A stretch of DNA of 64,000 nt from Planctomycetaceae bacterium (GCA_020638975.1 JACKHN010000012.1:186001-250000); one strand, 5' to 3'. Shown: positions 17,624 through 27,144, counted from the first letter of the stretch. Made by a program: numbers and translations. The notes: generated from the sequence alone by a model not told the origin.

Positions 17624-17946
17624 CGAGTAACAAACCACAGCAACGAAGTGGTGGCAGCAGCCACGCAACTCCAGTACCTGTTCCTTGCAACACCTGCTGG
17701 TTTCATGGCCGCTGCATTCTACACGACCTCACTCGCTTCGCCACAATTAGCTTGATAGGAGATGCCCGCCTGGGGATGAATCTCGCAGCCGCTGATCGCA
17801 TATCGCGGTGAGCCGCGGTATTCTAGCGATGTTGGAGCATCGCGATTCGAAATCTCGCCCGGAGGGATTTCATGGCGAACTGCCGTGTAGCGACTATTCT
17901 CCCTTCGACGACCTGTGTTCTTTCGTGGTCCACACGACGCCCGGAA

Positions 17947-18300
17947 ATGACTAACTTTCAACCGTTCCCGTGGCGCTACATCAAGGAAGTTCTTGATTCA
18001 CGCGAGTTCTTTTTCGAGCAATCAATGGCGTTTACCAAAGAGGAGATTGGCGACGACGCTAGAGCTTGCCCCGATTGCGGGAAACAAGCGGATGATCTGA
18101 CTTGGGTTCCGGTGGATACTGCTGATGAAACATGGCCGCGCGGTGAAGGCAGATCTGGATTCGTTACATGCTGCATGGAATGCAAGAATCAAATAGACTT
18201 TTTCGTGGATGATGAACTTACCCGACTCGAGGCCGAACTCCGTGCTGATGGAACCTCATCTCAGGACTTGCCCTGGAGCGAAACAGAGCCGGTCGGATAG
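17947..18300 (+). CDS. small zinc-ribbon protein, unknown function
   Basis: 117 residues from the ATG at 17947; the same frame is open to an ATG at 17872, but the shorter start gives the more protein-like MTNFQPFPWRYIKEVLDSRE. Two cysteine pairs, CPDCGKQADDLTW and CCMECKNQIDFF about 45 residues later, suggest a single zinc-binding ribbon. The C-terminus is acidic. The family is not known to me. It stands alone between the FGE-fold region and the hydrolase/spherulin fusion gene on the same strand. The 116-base gap to the latter holds no terminator, so co-transcription is possible. Confidence 0.65.
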   Translation: MTNFQPFPWRYIKEVLDSREFFFEQSMAFTKEEIGDDARACPDCGKQADDLTWVPVDTADETWPRGEGRSGFVTCCMECKNQIDFFVDDELTRLEAELRADGTSSQDLPWSETEPVG

Positions 18301-18416
18301 CGGGCACGGGAGGGCAGTTCGTTACACCCGAGCACGCGACCAGGGCGTGTTCAAATGGTCGATTAACCGCGCGTGCCGGGTGATTGGCGACGTTAGATAC
18401 TCAGAAGGACAACGAT

Positions 18417-19961
18417 ATGATCGCACGATGGATGAGTTGGTCAGTTTGTTTAATCTTCCTTGTTTCAACATGCGTTAACGCAGCGGACTCGGCACTCGTG
18501 ACGGTCAGGCAAGGGACCTGTCCCATTCTTCTAACCGCTCCTCATGGGGGCAATCAAGCAGTTCCAGACGTGAAGCCGCGCGTCGGGGAAGGCGTGTCGC
18601 AGTTCGCGATGCTCCGCGACATGAGAACCGATACGCTCGCCGAACGCATTGCCGCAGAAATGGAGCTCTTGGGTTATGGTAAACCTTACCTCGTTTCCGC
18701 TCGGTTCGATCGCAAGTTCATCGATGCCAATCGCGGACGGCAAGACGCGTACGAGGACCCGTTAGCTCAGCCGCATTACGACGCTTATCATCAGGCGATC
18801 GACGCCGCGTGCCAGGAGATTATTCAACACTGGGGACGCGGTCTGCTGCTGGACATACATGGCACCTCGACCGAGCCGAATACGATCTTTCGTGGCACGA
18901 ACGACGGAAAGACGGCCTCACATTTGGTCAATCGTTTCGGCAATGATTCTTTAAGAGGTCCGACCAGTTTGTTCGGTCGTTTCGCCGCCGCCGGTTACAC
19001 TGTAAACCCCGGCATTGGATCGGAGGCACCGGAGAGTGCCCGGCATCGTGGCGGGTACACGGTCCGATCCTACGGGAGTCGTGAAGGACGGACAATCGAT
19101 GCGATTCAATTGGAGTTCGGTTCAGCCCTCCGCGCTACGACCTCACTCGATCGCACCTCGAAGGACTTCGCCAGTGCGATCGTCGAGTTCGCCTCGACTT
19201 ATTTGCCTAAAGATGCAATCGACCGGCTCGATGAACAGCAAGCGGAACTGACGCTATTTGTTCCGGCCTACTCTTATCCGGCAGGACAAGGCTTGCGCTT
19301 TTGGAACGAGCTTATCGCGGCCGCCGACAACGTGCCGATCGTCGCCATTGCGAATCCTGCCAGCGGACCGGGCACCGCTCGCGACGAGAACTATTCAAAC
19401 GTGCTCGAGCGCGCAGCCGTCGCGGGTATTCGACTGATCGGATACGTAACTACGGACTACGCGAGACGGAAAATCGCCGACGTTGATCGTGACGTAGATC
19501 GCTGGACCACTCTCTATCCCATGATCGACGGCATCTTCTTCGACGAGCAATCGAGCGATCGCGAGCACGTCGAGTACTATTCGACACTGAGCCAGCACAC
19601 GCGAGCCAAGATTCCAAACGCATTCCTCGCGTCGAACCCCGGCATGATCTGCGCGAAGGAGTATGTCGCCAGCCAGGCGTTTGATGTCATTTGCGTCTTC
19701 GAGAACAGAGAAGGCTACGACCGTTTTCATTTGCCGGATTGGGCAGCCCCGACCGATAGCACAAAATTCGCGGCACTACCCTATGGCGAGTTAAAGCCGG
19801 ATGTAGCTCAGCGCTTTCTCCGACAGACGGTATCAATGGGCGTCTCGTATATCTACGTGACACACGATTCACTGCCCAACCCATGGGACGAAATGGCGAG
19901 TTACTGGAACCAAGAAGTGTCCGTCGTTCGCCAAATCAACATGGCGACTCGAAAGGACTAG
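18417..19961 (+). CDS. secreted fusion: N-formylglutamate-amidohydrolase-like domain plus spherulin-4 (GH135-type) domain
   Basis: 514 residues from the ATG at 18417, which has AGAAGG eight bases upstream; the signal peptide MIARWMSWSVCLIFLVSTC is cleaved near VNA-AD. Residues ~25-255 resemble the N-formylglutamate amidohydrolase/zinc hydrolase fold: ILLTAPHGG near 41 and LLLDIHGT near 145 supply His and Asp ligands, and IDAIQLEFGS comes late in the domain. Residues ~265-510 match spherulin-4: LFVPAYSYPAGQGLRFWNEL, VPIVAIANPASGPG, IRLIGYVTTDYARR, IDGIFFDEQSS. Spherulin-4 relatives include GH135 hydrolases acting on galactosaminogalactan. The pairing suggests an exported enzyme acting on an amide- or amino-sugar-bearing polymer; the substrate is unknown. 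Confidence 0.8.
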   Translation: MIARWMSWSVCLIFLVSTCVNAADSALVTVRQGTCPILLTAPHGGNQAVPDVKPRVGEGVSQFAMLRDMRTDTLAERIAAEMELLGYGKPYLVSARFDRKFIDANRGRQDAYEDPLAQPHYDAYHQAIDAACQEIIQHWGRGLLLDIHGTSTEPNTIFRGTNDGKTASHLVNRFGNDSLRGPTSLFGRFAAAGYTVNPGIGSEAPESARHRGGYTVRSYGSREGRTIDAIQLEFGSALRATTSLDRTSKDFASAIVEFASTYLPKDAIDRLDEQQAELTLFVPAYSYPAGQGLRFWNELIAAADNVPIVAIANPASGPGTARDENYSNVLERAAVAGIRLIGYVTTDYARRKIADVDRDVDRWTTLYPMIDGIFFDEQSSDREHVEYYSTLSQHTRAKIPNAFLASNPGMICAKEYVASQAFDVICVFENREGYDRFHLPDWAAPTDSTKFAALPYGELKPDVAQRFLRQTVSMGVSYIYVTHDSLPNPWDEMASYWNQEVSVVRQINMATRKD

Positions 19962-19981
19962 GTGACGGACCCGTTCCAATG

Positions 19982-20013
19982 CTTCTCGGACGTGGTCTGC
20001 CACGTCCGAGAAG
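19982..20013. repeat. perfect 14-bp stem-loop
   Basis: CTTCTCGGACGTGG, four bases, CCACGTCCGAGAAG, just after the fusion gene. There is no T-run, so it is not a standard terminator. It could act as a REP-like element or an mRNA 3' stabiliser. Confidence 0.75.
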
Positions 20014-20040
20014 TGACGAGCGAGCAACAAGCAACCGGTG

Positions 20041-20148
20041 CTACTTGTTCTTCTTCGCATTCTTTAAGGCGCGTTTCTCCTTGGGAGTACGCTGTGCCTT
20101 TTTCTGTTGTTCTTTCTTGCCTTTATCTTTACTTCCTTTGTCACCCAT
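20041..20148 (-). CDS. 35-residue Lys-rich small protein
   Basis: The ATG at 20148 is preceded by AAGGAGACGCAGCG, a good Shine-Dalgarno at the right distance. The product is MGDKGSKDKGKKEQQKKAQR followed by a basic tail, ending KNAKKNK. Short proteins with this MGDKGSKDKGKKE start are found in several phyla, which supports it being real. It is too short and biased for a fold prediction; nucleic-acid binding is plausible but unproven. It faces the fusion gene, with the stem-loop at 19982-20013 between them. Confidence 0.65.
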   Translation of the reverse strand: MGDKGSKDKGKKEQQKKAQRTPKEKRALKNAKKNK

Positions 20149-21220
20149 CGCTGCGTCTCCTTGATTGAAAGCGAGTGTATCTATCAACTCCGACCAACTC
20201 GACGTTCCAACTCGCAAGATCGAGTCTTCGGGCAAGTTTTCAGCTCGTACGAACTGGTTCAGCCGGGCGACCTGTCGAGAAACGGTTCGAGCTGCACGAC
20301 AGCGGCTGCGTTATTCTAACGCACAAACAAGTGGCAAGCGATGGCGTTCATTTCGATTCAAGGATCTAACACCCGTAGTCGCCCAGACGTAGAGGCTAGA
20401 GCCTCAATCTGATTAAAAGTTGTTTCGTTTAGCACAGGCGAGTTGGAAAAAGCGATTTTAGCCTTCCGTCGAAGCGTGGCTGGTTGATGAGCTTGGCTGC
20501 GGAAAGCGACGATTCGTCGTCGACGCCATGCATCCAAGTGCCGACGTAGGACCAGTAACCTGCCATGTCACATGTTCTCGCCTCGATCGGCAAGCTGCAT
20601 AGTCAAGCCAGAATCCACAAACAAGAGATCCGGAGAAGATACACGATGCCAACTTCTCCCACCCCAAAAATCGCCGTTCCGACACGAACGACACAGTCGC
20701 CTGTTAACTCAAGGAAGTACCTTGGGCTGTGCTAGCTTGCTTGTCACCGACTTCGCTCGAGCGATGGCCACGACCCTTAACTGATCGTTGAATTTGCGAG
20801 CAACTCGTGCTGCGTTACCGCTAAGGATTAGGGTGAATGAAGTGAGCCGCGGGCCGTAAGGCCGCGGGCGCGCCCTGCATTCCTCGCCGCCCGACCGCTT
20901 ACGCATCACGGCTCACGAAACGGGCAAACCCTAAAATCAAGGTGTAACGCAGCACTAGTTGCCGAAACGGACTGGTCAGCAAAGTGCCTTCGAAGCGAAG
21001 CCTTCGGTTCACTGAGGCGTTGCGGTCGGGCGATGATGAATTGCCGAAGTGAGGACTGAAAACATTGCCTTGCCTACACTTCGGAATTTGCGGTCACGGC
21101 CAGAACGTTCGCAATCAATCGATCTTTGTCCATTGAGCAAGATGTGATACTTTACTGCCCCGCTATTTGTCCATCTGTTAAAGGACGACACGGATTGCAA
21201 ACTACCCAAGGAGGGGTCCT
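20149..21220. other. long intergenic region with a palindromic element and possible gene remnant
   Basis: 1072 bases with no convincing gene. A minus-strand frame at 20429-20566 would give 45 residues starting MAGYWSYVGTWMHGVDDESS. It reads like protein, but no ribosome binding site or upstream extension is evident, so it may be a remnant. A palindromic element occupies 20807-20955. The last 20 bases supply the AAGGAGGGG ribosome binding site of the SMC-like gene. Confidence 0.5.
20807..20955. repeat. 149-bp palindromic element with 12-bp terminal inverted repeats
   Basis: GTGCTGCGTTAC at 20807-20818 is exactly mirrored at 20944-20955. Nested inside are further imperfect mirrored words (TTAGGGT with ACCCTAA, GTGAGCCG with CGGCTCAC) and a GC-rich central stem. 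It encodes nothing. The structure is that of a MITE or REP-like unit. I see no second copy in the window. Confidence 0.7.
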
Positions 21221-24200
21221 GTGCAAATCAGAAACATTCGACTCAGTCGTTTTGGAGCATGCTCCGATCTATCTCTCGACGCTTTGACGGATGGCGTGAA
21301 CGTCATCCACGGCCCTGCCGGTTCCGGTAAAGCAACTCTCAGCCGATTCGTTCGGTCGATCCTGTACGGCTTCGATGATTCGACGCGTCGCCAATACTTG
21401 CCCGTCGAGTCGCGAGGTTTTGGCGGAGCCATCAAAATTCGCACGCTTTCCGGAAATCAGACAATTACTCGAACTGATGACGGGACTCACGACGGTCAGC
21501 TGCGAATTGAGCGGGAAGACGGCACGGTCGCCCAGCGGCAACACATCCCCGAAGCGATCGCGGCGATCCCCGAATCGACCTTCGATCGCATCTATGCAGT
21601 GGACTATCGACGTCGACCGGGAATTGGTGCCTTGATCGAAGAAGCCCATGCTAGCGGGCTCGATTTGCTGGGGCGAGCTGTTGATGTTGAGCAACTTTCC
21701 ATCCTCGAACAACAGCTGCGTCAGCAACGCGATTCGCTGGCGACCGTACCACGCGTTCAGGCCACTCATGACGAATTGTGCAGCCGACGCGTCGAACTAG
21801 TTCGCGTGATTGGCGAGTTGGAAGCGGCATTGGCCGACCAACCGGACGAAGCAGTGCTCACATCCCAAATCAAGCGTCTTGAAGCCCAACTTCACGAGTG
21901 GCAATCGGATCTTCGGAAGTTACAAGGTGAACTGCAAGCTGCCGAGTACCGCCGCCAACAGATCTTGGCGCGGCGTCACGCCGAACCGAAGACGCGCTAT
22001 ACATCTGCTCCCCAGATTCAAGAGTTAAACGAGTTGGTGAGTCAAATCGAGCGTTGGCAGAACACGCTGCGCGAGATCACGACTCGACGGCAGTCGCTTG
22101 ATGAGAAAGCGGAACAGCACGGTCTGCGCGAATTGCCAGGCGCTCCGCGCCGGTGTTTAAGCGATATCGAAGCGCAGTTGGATGACGTTCAGACTACGCT
22201 CGCCGAACTGTCTGATACGGCAAAGTACGATGGGCGTGAGGTTCGGGGCCTGTTTGCTGAAGCCTTCTCCGAACTGCGAGCCGACGTGTATCGGCTGTGC
22301 AATCAGTTGAACTACTGGGAAACGACGGCCCACTATCGCAAGCTCTCTGGTGAGTCGAGTGATCTGGTCCGATGCGAATCGGAATTGCGTTTGGCGATCA
22401 AGGGCGCGACGGCGCGAAAGGAGTCTTTGCAACGCGAGATAGAAGATGCGTTTGGCGAGGATGCTGTAGCCCTTGCCGGTTGGCATGGCGCTTACTGCGA
22501 GTGCGCCGAGCATCCAGCCCTCAAGACGGAACAGCTGGTCTCTGAGGTCCGAGACGACTGGGAACACGACCTATCAGTCGTTTCCTCCGAGATCGCGGCG
22601 CTCGAACGAAGGCAAGATCGTTTGGTTGCCGACCTGAACGATATCGAGTCAGATCTGGCAGACGTTCGCTCTCAACTACGACTGCTGGATCATGTCGAGT
22701 TATTGGACCAATTGGACGCGAAACGGGCCGAGTTGCGACGCATAGAGCAGAATCTGCGTGATGCCGATCGGCGTCGTGAACTGTTGGCGCAAATCGCCGC
22801 CAGCGAAGAAGCGATTGCCGAACTCCGAGCCAATTCGCGAACGTCAACGCTCATTGCGGACGCGTCGGAATACCTGCGTCGCTTGACGTCGGGGGACTTG
22901 CGTAAAATTGAAGTTGCTGCGAACGAGCAAGTGTGGGTTGTCGATGAACACGGTCGGCGGCGAGCGTATCATCAACTGAGCGATGGCGGTCGAGACCTCG
23001 TGTACTTGAGCATCTGTCTGACCTTGGTCGAAGGCTTCAAGGCTCGTGGCATTCACGTTCCCATGATCATTAGCGGAGCGTTCACACACGTTGATTCGAA
23101 GAATGTTCCCGAAGCCGCTGAGTTGATACGAGATTTCGCCGCCAAGGGGCACCAGATCTTGTTGTTCACTCGTCACGAGCACGTCGCCAGCGTTTTCCGA
23201 CTGCTGAATGTTCCTGTAAGGACACTCGAACTTGTCGTCGTGCCATCGGTCAAGTCGACGAAAGTCGAACCGGCTCGAATCGTCGCTCCTACGTTCGAGG
23301 AGGACATTGATGACGACGAAGAGGTACGTGATACCTTCACGCTTTCTGAACACAATCCGATCGAAGACGCTCCCGCCATCGATGCCGCGAATGCCGCTCG
23401 ATTGAGAAAGATTGGGGTCATGCGTGTCGGCGATCTGCTACGTTTGTCAGCCAAGTCGGGTGCTGCGGAATTGCAGGAGTACGGAATCACTGCCGATCAG
23501 ATTGTCTCTTGGAAAGCCCAAACACGTCTGCTGTGTGAAGTGCCTCGGTTGCGTGGCTATGATGCGAGAATCCTGGTGGCATGTGGTATTACGGAACCCG
23601 AGCAACTTTACCGACTGAGCCCTGCTGAACTGCGGACGATCGTAAAAGACATGGCAGCCAGCAGCAATGGTCAAGCACTACTTCTGTCTGGCACCGAATT
23701 CGAGTTATCTCGCGTCGCCGATTGGATCAGCACGCGTGGTGAACGCGAACGCACCAGCCGTTCCGGTTCATCGCACAGCCATCATCGACCGACCGATCGG
23801 CAAGAGCGATCATCTTTGCGTGAGCGAGAACGTTCTTCACGCGATCGAAACCGCAACGAGCCTACGCGCCAAGAACGAACTCCCGATGTAGTCAAGATGC
23901 GATCCTCCGACTCTGAGTGGAAATTTTATCTCGGTCGAAACGACTCTGTCGTCGATGCACCTTCCATCGGTGCCCGCACGGCCGAGCGGTTGCAGGCGAT
24001 TGGCATCGATACCGTCGCCGATCTGTTGAAGGCCGATCCTGAATCGGTCTCCGAGCAACTTGAAGTCAAACGATTTACGACCGATGTTGTGACTCAATGG
24101 CAACAGCAAACCGAGTTGGCTTGTCGCGTGCCTCAGCTACGCGGCCACGATGCTCAGATTTTGGTGGCTCTTGGAGTCACCGATGCCGAAGCCTTGGCCG

Positions 24201-24355
24201 CCAGCGATCCGCAAGAATTGTGGACAATCGTCGAGCCATTCGTCGAAACAAAAGAAGGAAAACGCATCATCCGCAACGGCAAGACTCCGGACCTGGAAGA
24301 AGTGACCGAGTGGGTCCAGTGGGCTCAAGCGTCTCGCCAATTGAGCGCCGCGTAA
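21221..24355 (+). CDS. SMC/YhaN-like coiled-coil ATPase with two C-terminal DUF4332-like modules
   Basis: 1044 residues from a GTG, with AAGGAGGGG four bases upstream. Residues 1-130 form the N-terminal half of an ABC-type head resembling YhaN/RecF, with Walker A GPAGSGKAT at 31-39. Residues ~165-550 are coiled coil. The second half-head has a signature-like QLSDGGRDLVYLS near 583 and, where LDEP is expected, MIISGAFTHVD near 620, so the Walker B acidic pair is missing. Then follow two helix-hairpin-helix modules (~710-840 and ~910-1035), each with a DAPxI..A.RL..IG start and a CxVPxLRGxDAxILVAxG core, separated by an Arg/Ser/Glu-rich linker. DUF4332 modules are thought to bind nucleic acid. 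A DNA repair or chromosome role is likely but unproven. Confidence 0.85.
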   Translation: MQIRNIRLSRFGACSDLSLDALTDGVNVIHGPAGSGKATLSRFVRSILYGFDDSTRRQYLPVESRGFGGAIKIRTLSGNQTITRTDDGTHDGQLRIEREDGTVAQRQHIPEAIAAIPESTFDRIYAVDYRRRPGIGALIEEAHASGLDLLGRAVDVEQLSILEQQLRQQRDSLATVPRVQATHDELCSRRVELVRVIGELEAALADQPDEAVLTSQIKRLEAQLHEWQSDLRKLQGELQAAEYRRQQILARRHAEPKTRYTSAPQIQELNELVSQIERWQNTLREITTRRQSLDEKAEQHGLRELPGAPRRCLSDIEAQLDDVQTTLAELSDTAKYDGREVRGLFAEAFSELRADVYRLCNQLNYWETTAHYRKLSGESSDLVRCESELRLAIKGATARKESLQREIEDAFGEDAVALAGWHGAYCECAEHPALKTEQLVSEVRDDWEHDLSVVSSEIAALERRQDRLVADLNDIESDLADVRSQLRLLDHVELLDQLDAKRAELRRIEQNLRDADRRRELLAQIAASEEAIAELRANSRTSTLIADASEYLRRLTSGDLRKIEVAANEQVWVVDEHGRRRAYHQLSDGGRDLVYLSICLTLVEGFKARGIHVPMIISGAFTHVDSKNVPEAAELIRDFAAKGHQILLFTRHEHVASVFRLLNVPVRTLELVVVPSVKSTKVEPARIVAPTFEEDIDDDEEVRDTFTLSEHNPIEDAPAIDAANAARLRKIGVMRVGDLLRLSAKSGAAELQEYGITADQIVSWKAQTRLLCEVPRLRGYDARILVACGITEPEQLYRLSPAELRTIVKDMAASSNGQALLLSGTEFELSRVADWISTRGERERTSRSGSSHSHHRPTDRQERSSLRERERSSRDRNRNEPTRQERTPDVVKMRSSDSEWKFYLGRNDSVVDAPSIGARTAERLQAIGIDTVADLLKADPESVSEQLEVKRFTTDVVTQWQQQTELACRVPQLRGHDAQILVALGVTDAEALAASDPQELWTIVEPFVETKEGKRIIRNGKTPDLEEVTEWVQWAQASRQLSAA

Positions 24356-24551
24356 GGCCGAGGCTCGTTGCCGGACATTCAGCACATTTTTTCATCTCCG
24401 GCTAGACGGTTTATTATTTGAGTAGAGTTTTCTGTCGGTGTGGTCTGCCATGTGCGGCCACCCGCAATATTTGCCATTCTTCGATTTTTATTGCAACCTG
24501 CGAACAGAGTTGTCTAGAATCGACGCACGTCCTGTTACTCAGGAGGCAGCG

Positions 24552-25409
24552 ATGGCCGATCTCTACGTTGGGCTCGTCGTATTAGGCGGGCTTTCGATTG
24601 CACTGTTTGCCGGTTCGTTGTGGTGTTCCTACCGCATCAGCCAGTTGCTGAGCGATTTACTCGCCATGCTCGTGGTGGCCTTGATGTTCTTCTACATCCG
24701 TCACCTCTGGTACGACGTACGTCTCACTCGCATTCTGCCCTTCTCTAACTTGGTCGTGATTGGTAACTGGCTACCGCCCCTCGCTGGATTGCTCGCAGGT
24801 TTCGCATGGCGTCGCATTTATGGGCGCATCTTCCGCAAGACAATCTGCACGTCTGCGCTGGCGATCGCAGCTGGCTATGCAGCGGTGCTGCCGATGCTGG
24901 GGGAAGCGCCCGAGTGTCGTAATGATTGGAATTTCGAAGGCATCTGCGTGCAGACCACCAAGCACACTTGCACGGCCGCGTCTGCCGCGACGTTATTGCG
25001 ATTGCATGGCATCGACGCCACGGAGTCAGAAATGGCGGAACTTTGCCTGACACGCGAAGGGACGACATGGATGGGATTGTATCGCGGGCTGAAGCAGAAG
25101 ACGCGAGGCACGCGCTGGGACGTTGAAGTCATCGAGTGCCAGACTAGCGATATTAAGGTAGCTCGCGGCGTGCCTATGATTCTTAGCGTCGGCCTAGGCC
25201 CGGAGGTCTTGAAACGCGATGAACGGCGTTACGCAGAGTGGGGCTGGCGTCCTGGGCAGGGACATTCTGTCTTACTTCTCAGTCGCGGGGCATTAGGCGG
25301 TTACCGTATCGCCGACCCGACACCCGGTTACGGCATCGAGACATGGAACTCCGACGATCTGGACGACCTCTTCCAAGGGACTGCGGTACGGTTGATCGAA
25401 CGACCTTGA
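24552..25409 (+). CDS. membrane-anchored C39-like cysteine peptidase
   Basis: 285 residues from the ATG at 24552, which has AGGAGG five bases upstream; the frame is open further upstream but without such a site. About four N-terminal hydrophobic helices (residues 5-25, 35-50, 68-85, 98-115) are followed by a C39-type papain-like domain. It shows ICVQTTKHTCTAASAATLLR with the likely catalytic Cys140, GWRPGQGHSVLLLS with the His near 237 and ADPTPG with the Asp. C39 domains cleave double-Gly leaders in bacteriocin exporters, but no ABC transporter is fused or adjacent here. It may process an exported peptide or be a stand-alone envelope protease. Confidence 0.8.
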   Translation: MADLYVGLVVLGGLSIALFAGSLWCSYRISQLLSDLLAMLVVALMFFYIRHLWYDVRLTRILPFSNLVVIGNWLPPLAGLLAGFAWRRIYGRIFRKTICTSALAIAAGYAAVLPMLGEAPECRNDWNFEGICVQTTKHTCTAASAATLLRLHGIDATESEMAELCLTREGTTWMGLYRGLKQKTRGTRWDVEVIECQTSDIKVARGVPMILSVGLGPEVLKRDERRYAEWGWRPGQGHSVLLLSRGALGGYRIADPTPGYGIETWNSDDLDDLFQGTAVRLIERP

Positions 25410-25523
25410 CCACTTTTCCGCGTCCGCCTATCGTCTCCAACGATCAACTGGGCGAAAGGAGTGCGCTCCGGCTGCACCGCCCAAGTTTTGCTAGCACGAT
25501 TCAGCAACAAGGAGTTGCTTCAG

Positions 25524-26690
25524 ATGACTCATTCCCGCACCATCGATCCGCAGAGCGTTCCGTTACTTGACATCGTTGGAAACAACCGTCCTCTGCACGA
25601 TGAAATCCTGTCCGCCATTCGCGACGTCTTTGAAACGGGCGCGTTCCTACATGGGCCAGCGGTCAGCGAGCTAGAGAACTCGGTCGCGGAACTGGTTGGC
25701 TCCAAGCACGCGATTGGTTGCGCGTCGGGCAGCGATGCGCTGCTATTGGCACTGATGGCATTGAACATCGGTGCCGGCGACGAAGTCATCGTCCCCAGCT
25801 TCACGTTTTTTGCCACTGCCAGCGCGGTGGATCGATTGGGAGCTAAGATCGTCTTCGTGGACATTGAACCCGATACTTTCAATCTCGATCCTGCCAAAGT
25901 CAAAGCCGCGATTACACCACACACAAAAGCGATCATCCCCGTCCATTTGTTCGGTCGTTGCGCCAACATGACCGAGTTGCAACAGATCTCCGACGAGGCG
26001 GGCATCCGCGTCATCGAGGATGCCGCACAAGCCATTGGCTCGGACCATGCGGGGTGCGGAGCAGGAGCCTGGGGCGACGTTGGTTGCTTCAGTTTCTATC
26101 CGACCAAGAACCTGGGCGGTTGCGGCGATGGCGGCATGCTGACCACATCCGACGACAACCTCGCCGAGCGGTTGCGATTGTTCGCCGCGCACGGGATGAA
26201 GCCACGCTACGTTCATCGAGTTGTCGGCATTGCCAGTCGGCTCGACACCATCCAAGCAGCGGCGCTGTGCGTCAAGCTGAAACATTTAGAACGCTGGACC
26301 GAATCACGCCGCCAGAACGCCGTTCGATACTTCAATTTGTTCGCCGACTCCGGACTGGACGGTCAGATTGCATTGCCCGCCGACGACACGAATGGGAAAC
26401 ACATCTGGAACCAGTATACGATTCGCGTGCCGAGTGCACGTCGAGACGCGTTACGGTCGCATCTCGCCGAGCAGCGCATTGCGAGCGAGATCTACTATCC
26501 CATTCCCTTGCACCAGCAAGAGTGCTTCCGTCACGTCGCCGTCGCACCCGGCAGCCTGCTCGAATCCGAAAGAGCCGCTGCAGAGGTGTTGAGTCTGCCG
26601 ATCTTCCCCGACTTGACGCTCGGCGAGCAACAGCGTGTCGTTGAAGGAATCGCCAGCTACTTCGCCGCGAGGAAGGTCTCTGCAGCGTGA
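25524..26690 (+). CDS. DegT/DnrJ/EryC1/StrS-family PLP aminotransferase
   Basis: 388 residues from the ATG at 25524, with AAGGAG nine bases upstream. These enzymes transfer an amino group to nucleotide-linked ketosugars for surface polysaccharides or glycosylated products. Family motifs: PLLDIVGNNRPLHDEI at the N-terminus, GCASGSDALLLAL, PSFTFFATASAV, VFVDIEPDTFNLDP, VIEDAAQAIG with the PLP Asp near 166, and CFSFYPTKNLGGCGDGG, whose Lys195 forms the Schiff base. No nucleotide-sugar dehydratase or other partner gene is adjacent. It follows the C39 gene by 114 bases on the same strand. Confidence 0.93.
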   Translation: MTHSRTIDPQSVPLLDIVGNNRPLHDEILSAIRDVFETGAFLHGPAVSELENSVAELVGSKHAIGCASGSDALLLALMALNIGAGDEVIVPSFTFFATASAVDRLGAKIVFVDIEPDTFNLDPAKVKAAITPHTKAIIPVHLFGRCANMTELQQISDEAGIRVIEDAAQAIGSDHAGCGAGAWGDVGCFSFYPTKNLGGCGDGGMLTTSDDNLAERLRLFAAHGMKPRYVHRVVGIASRLDTIQAAALCVKLKHLERWTESRRQNAVRYFNLFADSGLDGQIALPADDTNGKHIWNQYTIRVPSARRDALRSHLAEQRIASEIYYPIPLHQQECFRHVAVAPGSLLESERAAAEVLSLPIFPDLTLGEQQRVVEGIASYFAARKVSAA

Positions 26691-26751
26691 TCGCGAGCGG
26701 AGTTTCGGATTCGCCGCGGGGAATGAGTGCATATCGTGTCGGTCGTCCGCG

Positions 26752-27138
26752 TCAGAGTGCTCCGCCGATCGATGTGAGTACGGCAAACAGGACAAAGATC
26801 ATTACAGCAAGCATGACCCCAACGACGATCCAGTACCAAAACAATGCCACGACGCACATTGCCATGCCGGATACAGGAAGCAGTGGCGGACGTTCACGGA
26901 TCCAGCCAATCGGGCCAATGCATAGTCCGACGATCGCAATGCCCATAGACGCGACTCGATACGGTTTCAGGCGTTGCTGTGTCACGGCGTCGTCTTGAAC
27001 GCCAATATCCGAGATGCCGGTCGGAGACGGACCTTCCCTGATGATCTCCTGGGGCAGAATTGCAAGTCCCAACGCCACTGCACCAAACAACAGCGTGCTT
27101 TGCCCGACGATGAACGGGTTGAGCCACTTTGCCGACAT
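26752..27138 (-). CDS. small membrane protein, unknown function
   Basis: 128 residues from the ATG at 27138. There are three to four hydrophobic helices: residues ~8-30, ~62-80, ~85-105 and ~105-125. The loop after the first helix is polar (REGPSPTGISDIGVQDDAV). No motif is recognisable. It starts 6 bases after the stop of the TPR-like gene at 27145, so the two are almost certainly translated from one message. It converges with the DegT aminotransferase gene. Confidence 0.75.
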   Translation of the reverse strand: MSAKWLNPFIVGQSTLLFGAVALGLAILPQEIIREGPSPTGISDIGVQDDAVTQQRLKPYRVASMGIAIVGLCIGPIGWIRERPPLLPVSGMAMCVVALFWYWIVVGVMLAVMIFVLFAVLTSIGGAL

Positions 27139-27144
27139 GCGTTG

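Noticed and set aside
20458..20694. 78-codon minus-strand frame
   Set aside because: Low-complexity, no ribosome binding site and no recognisable motif; it overlaps a better protein-like frame in another phase.
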